Of a DNA stretch of 64,000 nt, positions 17,010-25,184 are shown in pieces (position 1 is the first letter of the stretch; each line of letters begins with the position of its first letter). This DNA is from Mycobacterium lacus (GTDB lineage: Bacteria > Actinomycetota > Actinomycetes > Mycobacteriales > Mycobacteriaceae), in NCBI RefSeq assembly GCF_010731535.1, contig NZ_AP022581.1, forward strand, positions 4,411,952-4,475,951, in the 5' to 3' direction. The position numbers and the translations under genes are program-made. The notes under the pieces were generated by a model. It was given only the letters and a program-made list of their open reading frames with translations, was not told where the DNA came from and ran no database searches.

Positions 17010-18311
17010 TCAACTTGCTGATGTTGTGGCTCCTGGTTCAGCTGGTTCCGCGCTGTGCGTGGCGGGCTGGATCGGCGCACGCTCGGCAGCTTCTGTGCCC
17101 GAGCCGGCCCCGCCAACATCGGCGTCGCCCGCGAGGGCGGTCTCATCGGGGCGCGCGCCCACGGGCGCGGCCTCCGCGGCAGCGGTTTTTGCGGGAGCGA
17201 CAGCCCCTTGACCCTTTGCGGCCATTGCGGCCATTGCAGCGACCCGCCCTATCTGTCCGAACGCCGGGTTGACACCATTCACCGCTTGGGAGCCATACCC
17301 GGACAAGGCCGCGGGCCAACCATCTCCAAGACTTGCACCATCGCCGGTCAAAGCGCTCAGCGCGGCGCGTTGTGTGGGCGAAGCGCCTTGGCTGGCCAAT
17401 CTCGAGTTGGCCAACGCGGCAATGCTCGGCATGCCCTCCTGCCCGGCCATACCCGCCGAGCTGGCCTCGACGCCAGCACCGGTGGACTGCACGGCCGCCG
17501 GCGCCTGAGCCTGAGCGCCCTGTGCAACCGCACCCGCGGCCGTGCTCACCTCGCGGTATTGGGAGGCCAGGCCGTTTGCCTTTTGTCTGTTTTTTACCGA
17601 GAAATTGATCAAGGTGCCGAGCATGCCTATGGCGGTTGCGATCCCCAGCGTGGCGACTGTCAGTGCGAAAACCCGCGCCGCGGCCGGGCCAACCCCAGGC
17701 GTATATATCAGGGCGAAAGTGATCAGGTATGCCGCGGCTAGGAGCGCCTTCACTATTCCCATGGCCAATCGTGTATGGGTGACCCAGTCGGCCTGATCCT
17801 TCACCAGGTGTGCCAGCTTGAGGTCCAGGTCGGCCATCGTTTGCGCGAGATTCTGAAGCGTCGCGACCTGGGCGGCATAGGCTTGTGACGCCGAACCCTG
17901 CCAACTGGAATCCGGAAGGGCCGATTTCAGCTGCTCGCAGAGCGTGGTGAATCTTTGCGAACCAGTCTTGAGGTCATCACCTTCGGTTGGCGGTCCAAAC
18001 CCCGTCGTAAGCTCCAACAGATCAACGACGGTGATGGCCCACCGGATTAACTCGGCGGCGTTCCCCGCAGCTCCCACATCACCCATAAGCCGGTTGCCGA
18101 AAGCCGGGCGGCCGTCGAGCATTCTTGTGATCATGTTTCTGGCCAATGGTCTACCAAACATAGCCAACGCATCGCCGCTCATGCTGGTCGCCATCGACGC
18201 GATATATTCGCCGCCACCGCTATTGCCGCCGACGCCGATGCCGGCGAATTGTTGGCTGAGGCCGGACAAGCTAGCGATGAGCCTGACGGCTTGTACAACT
18301 GAAGAGGGCAT
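17010..18311 (-). CDS. espE: EspE/EspA-like ESX-1 substrate
   Basis: 433 residues (EspE 402, EspA 392). Shared features: a W-x-G turn (SSWQGSASQAYAAQ), two hydrophobic stretches around residues 165-225 that look like membrane segments, a low-complexity Ala-rich C-terminal half, and the diagnostic EAERAPI motif near the end, present in both EspA and EspE. AAGGAA precedes the ATG. It is likely secreted together with the EspF/C-like product. The ~100-residue N-terminal extension (GNSGGGEY, MLDGRPAFGNRLMGD) is unlike the EspA/EspE sequences I remember. Confidence 0.82.
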   Translation of the reverse strand: MPSSVVQAVRLIASLSGLSQQFAGIGVGGNSGGGEYIASMATSMSGDALAMFGRPLARNMITRMLDGRPAFGNRLMGDVGAAGNAAELIRWAITVVDLLELTTGFGPPTEGDDLKTGSQRFTTLCEQLKSALPDSSWQGSASQAYAAQVATLQNLAQTMADLDLKLAHLVKDQADWVTHTRLAMGIVKALLAAAYLITFALIYTPGVGPAAARVFALTVATLGIATAIGMLGTLINFSVKNRQKANGLASQYREVSTAAGAVAQGAQAQAPAAVQSTGAGVEASSAGMAGQEGMPSIAALANSRLASQGASPTQRAALSALTGDGASLGDGWPAALSGYGSQAVNGVNPAFGQIGRVAAMAAMAAKGQGAVAPAKTAAAEAAPVGARPDETALAGDADVGGAGSGTEAAERAPIQPATHSAEPAEPGATTSAS

Positions 18312-18368
18312 CTGTGGTTCCTTGCTTTACATTCATGGGCGGCTCCGCGGGCTAATTGTCTGCAATAG

Positions 18369-18731
18369 CTACTTCGCCGATCCTGAGTTCAATCCCAATC
18401 CTTTCCGGAGCTCACCGACGATGTCTGCAAGTGACGCGATGAGCCGCTGCTGCTCGGCTTCGAGGGCTGCTGTCGCGGTCGCGCGTGCGTTGCCCAGTGC
18501 CTCGTTGACGCGCTGGGCCACCTCTTCGGCGCCCAGTCGAAGCAGGCCGTCTTCGATATTCAGGCCGGTGAGCCAATGCCGCCAGTCGAGCGTTACTTCG
18601 ACGGTCTTGGCTTGGTCAGTGCCCGTGTATGACGCGGTGTCCGTCCGGTGCCGTTCGTCCTCGAGCGCCGACTGAACCCGCCGCATCTGCTGCAACACCT
18701 CAGCCACCTGGGGGTGCATCTCGATAGTCAT
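18369..18731 (-). CDS. espL: EspL-like protein (YbaB/EbfC-like fold)
   Basis: 120 residues. Matches remembered EspL (Rv3880c, 115 aa): TVEVTLDWRHWLTGLNIEDGLL, LGAEEVAQRVNEALGNA. Members are small cytosolic helix-strand-helix proteins; EspL stabilises other Esp substrates in ESX-1. The ATG overlaps the espB TGA by 4 nt (ATGA), as expected for coupled translation. An internal ATG four codons later is an alternative start. Confidence 0.92.
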   Translation of the reverse strand: MTIEMHPQVAEVLQQMRRVQSALEDERHRTDTASYTGTDQAKTVEVTLDWRHWLTGLNIEDGLLRLGAEEVAQRVNEALGNARATATAALEAEQQRLIASLADIVGELRKGLGLNSGSAK

Positions 18732-20119
18732 TTGGCGTCCTTACGGCCGGACTGGGCGTGCATCGGATTACCGATGAGGCCCTCGGTCCACGGCCGGTCC
18801 TCGGTGTAGAGCGACTCGTTGTCCTGTTGTGCGCGTGCGCCTTTGCCGCCCGGGCCCTGGCCCACACCGGGTGCGCCCAGGGGCGCCATCCCGGTACCAC
18901 CACCGCCCATGGCGCCCGCGGCGGGGTTCGCACCGCCTAGCCCCATGGCCTCACGCGTGCCGGCGAGCGCGACCGCCTCTCCGGGGTTCACCTGGGATTG
19001 CAACGGCATCGACGGCACCCCACCACCCCGATATGACGCGGGTTTGAACCCTGCCCCTGTTGACGGGCCCGGCGCCTTCTTCAAATCCTTTAAGGCGTCG
19101 GCCGACAATGCACCACTCGGCGTCACCGGAACGCCGGTGAACGGCATAAACGGCACGCTAGGCAATCCGGTCAGGCTCGGGAGGGTCTGGTCGGAGGGGT
19201 CGGAGGGCAATCCGCCATTTGCCATGGACGCAGGATCTGGGTTTACTGGCGTCGGGTCGGCGGTGGGCGGATTCGGCGGATTCACTGGTGCTAGCGGTAA
19301 ATCCGCCTTCGTCGGGTATTGGGCCATCACGTCATCCGACTTTTGCTGCAATTCCGCGTAGAACTTCATAAGTAACGCAGGAAACCTGTCGTATAATGGG
19401 TCGATTCTGTTTACAAGGTCGTTGTATCCGTATCTCTTGCCTCGCACCAAGATATGCTCCTGGGCAGCCCAGCGTTGCGTTGACGCTGCGGCTCGGGCTT
19501 GCGCAACCATCGTTCCGCACAAATCCGCCATTTGAGATAACCACGTCCTTTGTTGCTGGAAATTCGCCACGACGGCATCGGCCGCGGCGCCGTCCCAGTT
19601 TTGAAAGGGCCGGAATCGATAGTCGGCCCGCTGCAAGGTTTGTTGCATTGCCTCCCACGCGTCCGCAAAGGTGTCCAACGATGCCCCTTGGTCACCTTGC
19701 TCGATATCCAACGCACGCTGTTTGAGGTCGGCGTACTGCGGGGGGCCTGCCGTCGCCACTACCTGGGTGTCGCTGAGCGTCACCGCGGGTAGATCGTCAT
19801 GCGCGAGCCCGGGCGTCGCGGGCGACACCGAATTGCGGCCGGTGTTCACGGCCTGCGCCGCGCCCTCGTCGACCTTCTTGTACGCCCGAGCCGCGTTCCG
19901 CAGCGACTTCGCCAGCTTTGCCCACTCCCTTTGGCCGGCGGCCACGTAGGCCCGCATGTTGTCGGCGGAAAATCCCAGTTGTTGGGCCGCGTTGATGGCC
20001 ATGGCAAGGTTGCACGGCGCTTGGGGATTCTCCGCGGGTGGTGTGATGGTGATCTCCAGCTCCTGCGCCCTGGCCAAGAGTTCCTCTGTCTTCACACTCG
20101 ACGTCCGCGGTTGCGTCAT
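18728..20119 (-). CDS. espB: EspB-like secreted ESX-1 protein
   Basis: 463 residues from the ATG at 20117-20119 (EspB 460). Residues 1-~280 form the PE/PPE-like helical domain with AAQQLGFSADNMRAYVAAGQREW, AYKKVD (YxxxD export motif), VATAGPPQYADLKQRALDIEQGDQGASL and NWDG (WxG). A Pro-rich linker and a Gly/Ala-rich tail end in LYTEDRPWTEGLIGNP, nearly as in EspB. EspB is processed by MycP1 and forms heptameric rings outside the cell. The open frame runs upstream to 20293, but alignment fixes this start. First large gene of the minus-strand arm. Confidence 0.94.
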   Translation of the reverse strand: MTQPRTSSVKTEELLARAQELEITITPPAENPQAPCNLAMAINAAQQLGFSADNMRAYVAAGQREWAKLAKSLRNAARAYKKVDEGAAQAVNTGRNSVSPATPGLAHDDLPAVTLSDTQVVATAGPPQYADLKQRALDIEQGDQGASLDTFADAWEAMQQTLQRADYRFRPFQNWDGAAADAVVANFQQQRTWLSQMADLCGTMVAQARAAASTQRWAAQEHILVRGKRYGYNDLVNRIDPLYDRFPALLMKFYAELQQKSDDVMAQYPTKADLPLAPVNPPNPPTADPTPVNPDPASMANGGLPSDPSDQTLPSLTGLPSVPFMPFTGVPVTPSGALSADALKDLKKAPGPSTGAGFKPASYRGGGVPSMPLQSQVNPGEAVALAGTREAMGLGGANPAAGAMGGGGTGMAPLGAPGVGQGPGGKGARAQQDNESLYTEDRPWTEGLIGNPMHAQSGRKDAK

Positions 20120-20193
20120 CGTGTATCGGCCCCTGTGCGGGCTGCAGCCGACGCCCGCGCCACGGCCGGCGGCCCCATGTTGATGAACGACAT
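20116..20193 (-). CDS. Possible 25-residue leader peptide upstream of espB
   Basis: Starts MSFINMGPPAVARA at 20193 behind a strong purine-rich site (GAAGGGAAAGGCG), and its TGA overlaps the espB ATG as ATGA. It could couple translation to espB or be a truncated Esp/PE-type gene. No homologue recognised; too short to be sure. Confidence 0.4.
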   Translation of the reverse strand: MSFINMGPPAVARASAAARTGADTR

Positions 20194-20313
20194 CGCCTTT
20201 CCCTTCACCACGAGGTAGCCGCCAAAGGCCGCCATCCTGAGATGCAAGGTCCCTCACCGGCGCGAATAACACGTTGCGCGCAGGAGACCTCACCAGCGCC
20301 CTTTGAAGGGCAA

Positions 20314-20377
20314 GTTATGCAGGCCACACGGCGGCGTCCAGTAGAAGGTTACGAATAGGGCTTTGCGTCATACGCAA
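20314..20377 (-). promoter_or_regulatory. Conserved promoter/operator box upstream of the espB arm
   Basis: On the minus strand: TTGCG-N5-CGCAA (20363-20377), TCTACT, then TGCATA (20316-20321) after 18 nt. Nearly the same as the box at 13019-13082 but facing the other way. It gives a ~190-nt leader before espB containing the 25-codon ORF. The remaining gap to espK (20378-20480) shows nothing else clear. Confidence 0.6.
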
Positions 20378-20480
20378 TGGCTGTTCACGTAGGAATACCG
20401 CGCAAAGCATCGCGGGCCAGGCGAGGCGGGTGCGGCCAACCAAATAGCGGGCTCGGGGCGGCCCACGTCACACCCACCGC

Positions 20481-20504
20481 TTGACGTCAACGACGCTGAT
20501 CGTT
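20481..20504 (+). promoter_or_regulatory. Palindromes upstream of espK
   Basis: TTGACGTCAA (20481-20490), a perfect 10-bp palindrome that also contains a -35-like TTGACG, overlapped by AACGA-N6-TCGTT. Position about 100 nt before espK suggests a promoter with an operator; no regulator can be named. Confidence 0.3.
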
Positions 20505-20602
20505 GCTTTTGCCGCAAGTCGCCCGACTCAATGTCTTGTAGGTTGCCCCCATCCGACGGGGTGATCGAGGCGGCGTGTCCGGCGATGAAAGAGGTACAGG
20601 CG

Positions 20603-22558
20603 ATGGGCATCGTGAAGCCGACGGGTGGGTATGTCGAGCAGATGCTCGGCCAGGCCGGGTGGCCCGAAGTCGATGAGGACACCTTCTATGACCGGGCACG
20701 GGCGCTCACGGAGGTTCTGCGGCAGATCACCGAGGTGTTAGCGACCAGCCAGCACCAGCGAGCTCAGATCTTCGACGGCGGCATCTGGTCGGGCGGTGCC
20801 GCCGAGGCCGCCAATAGCAAGCTCGGCAGCAACGTCGATCAGTTGATAACGCTGCAAGACGATCTGGCCATCGCAATTACCTGGCACCAGTATGTCGCCG
20901 GGTCGATCGTGCAAGCCAAGTCGAATATCGGCGACAACGTGGAGGCCGCTCAGCGGCAGATCAACGCCCTGGAGAACGACCGCACCCTGACTGCCGCCGA
21001 GCGAACCACCGCGATCAATACGGTGGTGAGCACGACGCACGGCGCGAATGTCAGCGTGGTCGCCGACACCGCCGAGCAGATTCGGGCAAGCCAGACCTGG
21101 AAGCCCCCGAACAATGCCCTGACGGATCTGCTCGACCAGAAGACACCACCCCCCGTCACACTTCCAGCCACACCACCCCCTGTAGAGCGAGAGCACCCGC
21201 GGCCCAGCCCCACGCAGTCCGTGCCGGTGAACCCTGCGCCGGTTTCACCCGGATGGTTCCCCCAGTCACCCGGGGCCCCCGCTCCAGGCGTCAGCCCAAC
21301 GCCGGCCCCAGAAGCACCTCCAGCGCCTGCGCCCTCGGCGCCGGGCGCCCCAGACGGGGGACCGGCGATACCGGTGACCCCGGCGGCCACAGCGCACTTG
21401 ACACGTTCGGGTGTGCGTCACGAGAGGCTCACTCCGGCGTCGGCGACCCAGCGGGCGGCGGGCTTCGCGAAGTCGAAAGACTCGTCACCGCCGGTCGCGC
21501 CGATCGCAGCGACTGGCGCATCGCCCATCGGTATGGCACCGGCCGCAACGGGCCCGGGCGGCAAGGCCGCGGCCGCGGGGTCGGGTGCTGCCGCCGGGCC
21601 GGCGGCCTCAAATAGGCCGCCGGCCCATTCCGCGACCGCACGGGCCGCCCAGGCGCCTACACGGAACGAGCCCGCTGCGCGCCCGAAGCCGACCGATCGC
21701 ACCCAGTCGGCGGATGCCGCCGCGATGGCACTGATCCCGGTTTCGGCGGCGCGCGCCGCACGCGACGCCGCCGTTGCGGCCTCCATCGCCGGCCCCGCGC
21801 GCCGCAGCAGCGACGGAACCGATCCGCTGCAGTTGGCGCGGCGCATCGCCGCCGCGTTGAACGCGCCCGGAGACCACGAGGAGAATCTCGGGTTCTTCTG
21901 GGTGACCGCGGTGACCACCGATGGCGCGATCCTGGTGGCCAACAGCTATGGGCTGGCCTACATCCCCGACGGGATGCGGTTACCGCAGCTGGTGACCATG
22001 GTCAGCGCCGATGCGGGGATCCCCGCCATCGAGCGCGCGCGCTGGGCCACCTTCCCGGTGGTGGCCGTGCAGGGCTGGGCGGCCCATCACAACACTGGGT
22101 TGCGCGCGGTAATCGCCACCGAGGAGCAATTTGGCGTTTCCGACCCCGGCGTGGCCAAGGTGGTGTTGGAACTCGACGACATCCCATCGAGCGGCGCAAT
22201 GACCGGCCGCTCCCGGCTGGAGGTGGTGGACCCCGCGGCCGCGGCACGGCTGGCAGCGACCGCCGATCCGCATTTGATAGACCTGTTGCCGCCAGCGCTG
22301 GTGAACGCCAATCCGTCGGCTAACCGGCGACGCAGGTTGTGGTTCGAGGTGATGAAGCCCATGGCCAGCAGCCTGACCGGCCGCGAAGCGGCGCACCTAC
22401 GCGCATTCCACGCCTACGCTGCCCACGCCCAAGACGTCGCCGTCGACGAGGGCCACACCGCGCCCGACCCGCCCACCCAGCGCTCCGCCGTCGCCGACTG
22501 GCTGTACTGGAAACATCTCACCGGGCTACTCGACGCCGCCCTGGCCGACGCTTCCTGA
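20603..22558 (+). CDS. espK: EspK-like ESX-1 associated protein
   Basis: 651 residues from ATG 20603. The first ~190 residues align with EspK (Rv3879c): TGGYVEQML, GWPEVDEDTFYDRA, GGIWSGGAAEAANSKLGSN (WxG), QTWKPPNNALTDLL. A long Pro/Ala-rich disordered middle follows, and the C-terminal ~200 residues carry ARRIAAALNAPGD, FFWVTAVTTDGAILVANSYG and REAAHLRAFHAYAAHAQ. EspK assists EspB secretion in ESX-1. In M. tuberculosis espK is co-directional with espL-espB; here it lies on the opposite strand, divergent from espB. An upstream in-frame start at 20531 is less likely. Confidence 0.93.
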   Translation: MGIVKPTGGYVEQMLGQAGWPEVDEDTFYDRARALTEVLRQITEVLATSQHQRAQIFDGGIWSGGAAEAANSKLGSNVDQLITLQDDLAIAITWHQYVAGSIVQAKSNIGDNVEAAQRQINALENDRTLTAAERTTAINTVVSTTHGANVSVVADTAEQIRASQTWKPPNNALTDLLDQKTPPPVTLPATPPPVEREHPRPSPTQSVPVNPAPVSPGWFPQSPGAPAPGVSPTPAPEAPPAPAPSAPGAPDGGPAIPVTPAATAHLTRSGVRHERLTPASATQRAAGFAKSKDSSPPVAPIAATGASPIGMAPAATGPGGKAAAAGSGAAAGPAASNRPPAHSATARAAQAPTRNEPAARPKPTDRTQSADAAAMALIPVSAARAARDAAVAASIAGPARRSSDGTDPLQLARRIAAALNAPGDHEENLGFFWVTAVTTDGAILVANSYGLAYIPDGMRLPQLVTMVSADAGIPAIERARWATFPVVAVQGWAAHHNTGLRAVIATEEQFGVSDPGVAKVVLELDDIPSSGAMTGRSRLEVVDPAAAARLAATADPHLIDLLPPALVNANPSANRRRRLWFEVMKPMASSLTGREAAHLRAFHAYAAHAQDVAVDEGHTAPDPPTQRSAVADWLYWKHLTGLLDAALADAS

Positions 22559-22586
22559 GCCGAAAACGCCGTCGACTCGGGCGTGC

Positions 22587-24149
22587 CTAGCCGGACAACT
22601 CCTTGCGCAAGACCTTTCCCGCGGGGTTGCGCGGAATGCTGCCGACGATGTGGATGTCCCGGGGCTGTTCGAAGCGAGAGACCCTGTCCTTCAAATACTC
22701 CCGTATCGCGGGCGCGTCGACGTCGCTGTCCGGCCGGGGGACGACGAACGCGGCCAGGCGGTGCCCGAACCGCTCGTCGGGAACACCGATGACCGCGTTC
22801 TCGGCGATGTCGGGGTGTTCGGCGAGGGCATTTTCCACCGCGCGCGGGTATACGTTCTCTCCCCCAGAAACGATCATGTCGTCCTCGCGGCCAACGATGT
22901 ACAGCCGGCCCGATTCGTCGAGATAGCCCATGTCGCCGGTGCCGGTCATGCGGTCGATGACGGCTTTTTCGCCGCCACCGATATAGCCCTCGGCGCCCAG
23001 TTCACCGCCGACGAAGATACGACCGGTGACGCCAGGCCCGACGGGCCTGCCATTCTTGCCGAAGATGCGCACCGGGCACCCCGCGACCGGCCTGCCCACC
23101 GTCTCCGGGAATCGTCGCAATTCGGCCGGCGTTGCCAGCGAGCCGATGCCGACCTCGGTGGAGCCGTAGAGGTTATACAGAACGTCGCCGTACGCGTCCA
23201 TGAATCGTCGCGCCAAGCTGGGATCGAGCCGGTCGCCGCTGGACACCACCACCCGCAGGGACGGCAGCGGGTTTCGCGCCCGCACCCGCTGGGGCAGGTC
23301 CAGGATGCGGGCCAGCATGATCGGGACCACGCTCATCGCGTCGGCGCCATGCAGCGACGCCTGCGCGAGGGTGGCTTCGGCGTCGAAGCGCCGATGGGTC
23401 AGCACGGTGCCGCCCAACCCGACGGTAAGCATCAGGATGCCGAAGCCCAGCCCATGAAACATCGGCACCGCCAACGCAACTCGCGATCCGACGCGCAGCC
23501 GCGTGCGTTCGAGAATGGTCACGCCCACACCCACTCCCGAACCCGGGTGGGGGGTGCGTGGCACGCCTTTCGGTACGCCCGTCGTGCCCGAGGTCAGCAG
23601 AACCATCCGGCCGGGCGCCGCGACTTTGGGCCGCGAACCGGCCTGCGCGGTGCCTGCGGTTGCCGGGTCGATCACCGTGACTGAGCCCCCTGCGTCGGGT
23701 GTCTGTCCCGCAAACTCCACGTCGGCGAACATCGTCTGGATCCGGTGTGCAGTCAGCGCGCCCGCGAGGGCGTTGGTGCGGAAGTCGGTATTCACCAGCA
23801 CGACGTCGGCGCCCACCAAGCCGGCGGCGAATGCCGCGGTGACGAAGTTGCGTCCGTTGCGGCACATGATGCCCACCGCCTGGCCCGGGCCAACCCCGTC
23901 GCGGGCGAGCCGGCTCGCGAGCCCGTCGGTCATCGACCGCACCTCGCGATAGCTGAGGACGCCGTCGTCGTCGATGATCGCGGTCCGATCCGGCCATCGA
24001 GCCGCCGCGATCGCGAGGAGCGTGTAGAGATTCGTGCCGCCCCGGCAGATTTCACGGGCGAGCCGCAACGCTGCGACGGGGCCGGGCGGCCTGAGCAGCC
24101 CGGAGGACAGCAGTGCCCGGGCCGCCGTGGTGAGCACGCCGTCCGTCAT
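22587..24149 (-). CDS. Acyl-CoA synthetase / acyl-AMP ligase (FadD-like)
   Basis: 520 residues. ANL-superfamily motifs: the P-loop-like LLTSGTTGVPKGVP near residue 185, LYNLYGSTEVG, YLDESGRLYIVGREDDMIVSGGENVYP, and a C-terminal NPAGKVLRKEL with the adenylation lysine. It should activate a carboxylic acid, probably a fatty acid, with ATP and join it to CoA (or another thiol). It lies 2 nt downstream of the SDR gene, so an operon is likely: an SDR plus ligase pair suggests lipid activation and carbonyl reduction. Which FadD number it equals cannot be decided here. Confidence 0.88.
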   Translation of the reverse strand: MTDGVLTTAARALLSSGLLRPPGPVAALRLAREICRGGTNLYTLLAIAAARWPDRTAIIDDDGVLSYREVRSMTDGLASRLARDGVGPGQAVGIMCRNGRNFVTAAFAAGLVGADVVLVNTDFRTNALAGALTAHRIQTMFADVEFAGQTPDAGGSVTVIDPATAGTAQAGSRPKVAAPGRMVLLTSGTTGVPKGVPRTPHPGSGVGVGVTILERTRLRVGSRVALAVPMFHGLGFGILMLTVGLGGTVLTHRRFDAEATLAQASLHGADAMSVVPIMLARILDLPQRVRARNPLPSLRVVVSSGDRLDPSLARRFMDAYGDVLYNLYGSTEVGIGSLATPAELRRFPETVGRPVAGCPVRIFGKNGRPVGPGVTGRIFVGGELGAEGYIGGGEKAVIDRMTGTGDMGYLDESGRLYIVGREDDMIVSGGENVYPRAVENALAEHPDIAENAVIGVPDERFGHRLAAFVVPRPDSDVDAPAIREYLKDRVSRFEQPRDIHIVGSIPRNPAGKVLRKELSG

Positions 24150-24151
24150 CG

Positions 24152-25081
24152 CTAGTCCCTTCCCGTGCTGGCCGCCGTGTTGCCGGGCTCAGCGAACAAC
24201 CGGTGGTGCCACAGCCGGGCCGCCCGATCGGCCGGCCCGGCCAGCAGCACCGAGGCTATCTCGGCGGGCCACACCCATGGCGGCGCGTTCGTGCGGGGCC
24301 GCTCGATGATCGCTTTCGCGATGGCATCGGCGGCCTCACCGGGGTACAAACCGGGCAGCCTGCGCAGGATGGGCGTGGGCTCGATCATCCGGGTGCGGAC
24401 CAATGCGAAATAAACCGTCGTGACGTCCACACCGTCGCCGTGCAGTTCCGGCGCGACACTGCGCAGCCAGCGGTCGAAAGCCCCCTTGGAGGCCTGGTAG
24501 GCGCCCCACTGCGGGCCGGGCGCGACGCGCACGCCGACGCTGGAAACGTTGACGATGTGCCCACGGCCGTTTTCGCGCATGGCCGGCAGCACGCCGAGGA
24601 GCAGCCAAACGGGCCCGAGATAGTTGATGGCGATGGTGCGTTGGAAGTCGTGCGGCCGGTCGTACTGGTGATGCAGTGACCGGCGCAACGATTTGCCCGC
24701 GTTGCTTACCACGACGTCCGGCGGGCCATGGTCCCGGGTGATCCGCTTGGTTAGCACACCGACCGCGGCCTCGTCGGTCAGATCGGCCGGGTAGGCGACC
24801 GCGTGCCCACCGCCGGCGTTGATCGACGCTGCTAGGTCGTCGAGCCTTTCGACGGATCTTGCGACAAGCAGCACCGTCGCACCCGCCGCGGCCAGCTTCC
24901 GGGCCGTCGCTTCGCCGATTCCGTAGGACGCGCCGGTCACCAATATCGTCTGGCCGCGGACCACTCGGCGCAGCTTGTCGGGGTCGGAAACCCGCGCCGG
25001 GTTGGCCAATCTGGCTGCACCCGTTTTCACGGCCTTCTTGGAGGCTTCGTGAAAGAACCTTGCTGTTGCGTTCACGTTCAC
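24152..25081 (-). CDS. Short-chain dehydrogenase/reductase
   Basis: About 309 residues from the GTG at 25079-25081 (a second GTG two codons later is equally possible; the frame is open to 25186, which would overlap the divergent cutinase). The SDR core starts with the TGASYGIG cofactor motif, then NAG, VSSVG with the catalytic Ser, YQASK with Tyr and Lys. The N-terminal helix before the Rossmann fold resembles membrane-associated mycobacterial SDRs that act on acyl or mycolate-type lipids (inference). Operon with the acyl-CoA synthetase. Confidence 0.85.
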   Translation of the reverse strand: MNVNATARFFHEASKKAVKTGAARLANPARVSDPDKLRRVVRGQTILVTGASYGIGEATARKLAAAGATVLLVARSVERLDDLAASINAGGGHAVAYPADLTDEAAVGVLTKRITRDHGPPDVVVSNAGKSLRRSLHHQYDRPHDFQRTIAINYLGPVWLLLGVLPAMRENGRGHIVNVSSVGVRVAPGPQWGAYQASKGAFDRWLRSVAPELHGDGVDVTTVYFALVRTRMIEPTPILRRLPGLYPGEAADAIAKAIIERPRTNAPPWVWPAEIASVLLAGPADRAARLWHHRLFAEPGNTAASTGRD

Positions 25082-25184
25082 CGCATAAGCTACCGCCCGT
25101 CGCCGCGCGCGAGCGGTTTCGGACCCGCCCTGGTTGTCGATAATTTCCGGTTTAGCCAAGCGCCTGCTGGGGCACAATTGCGGC

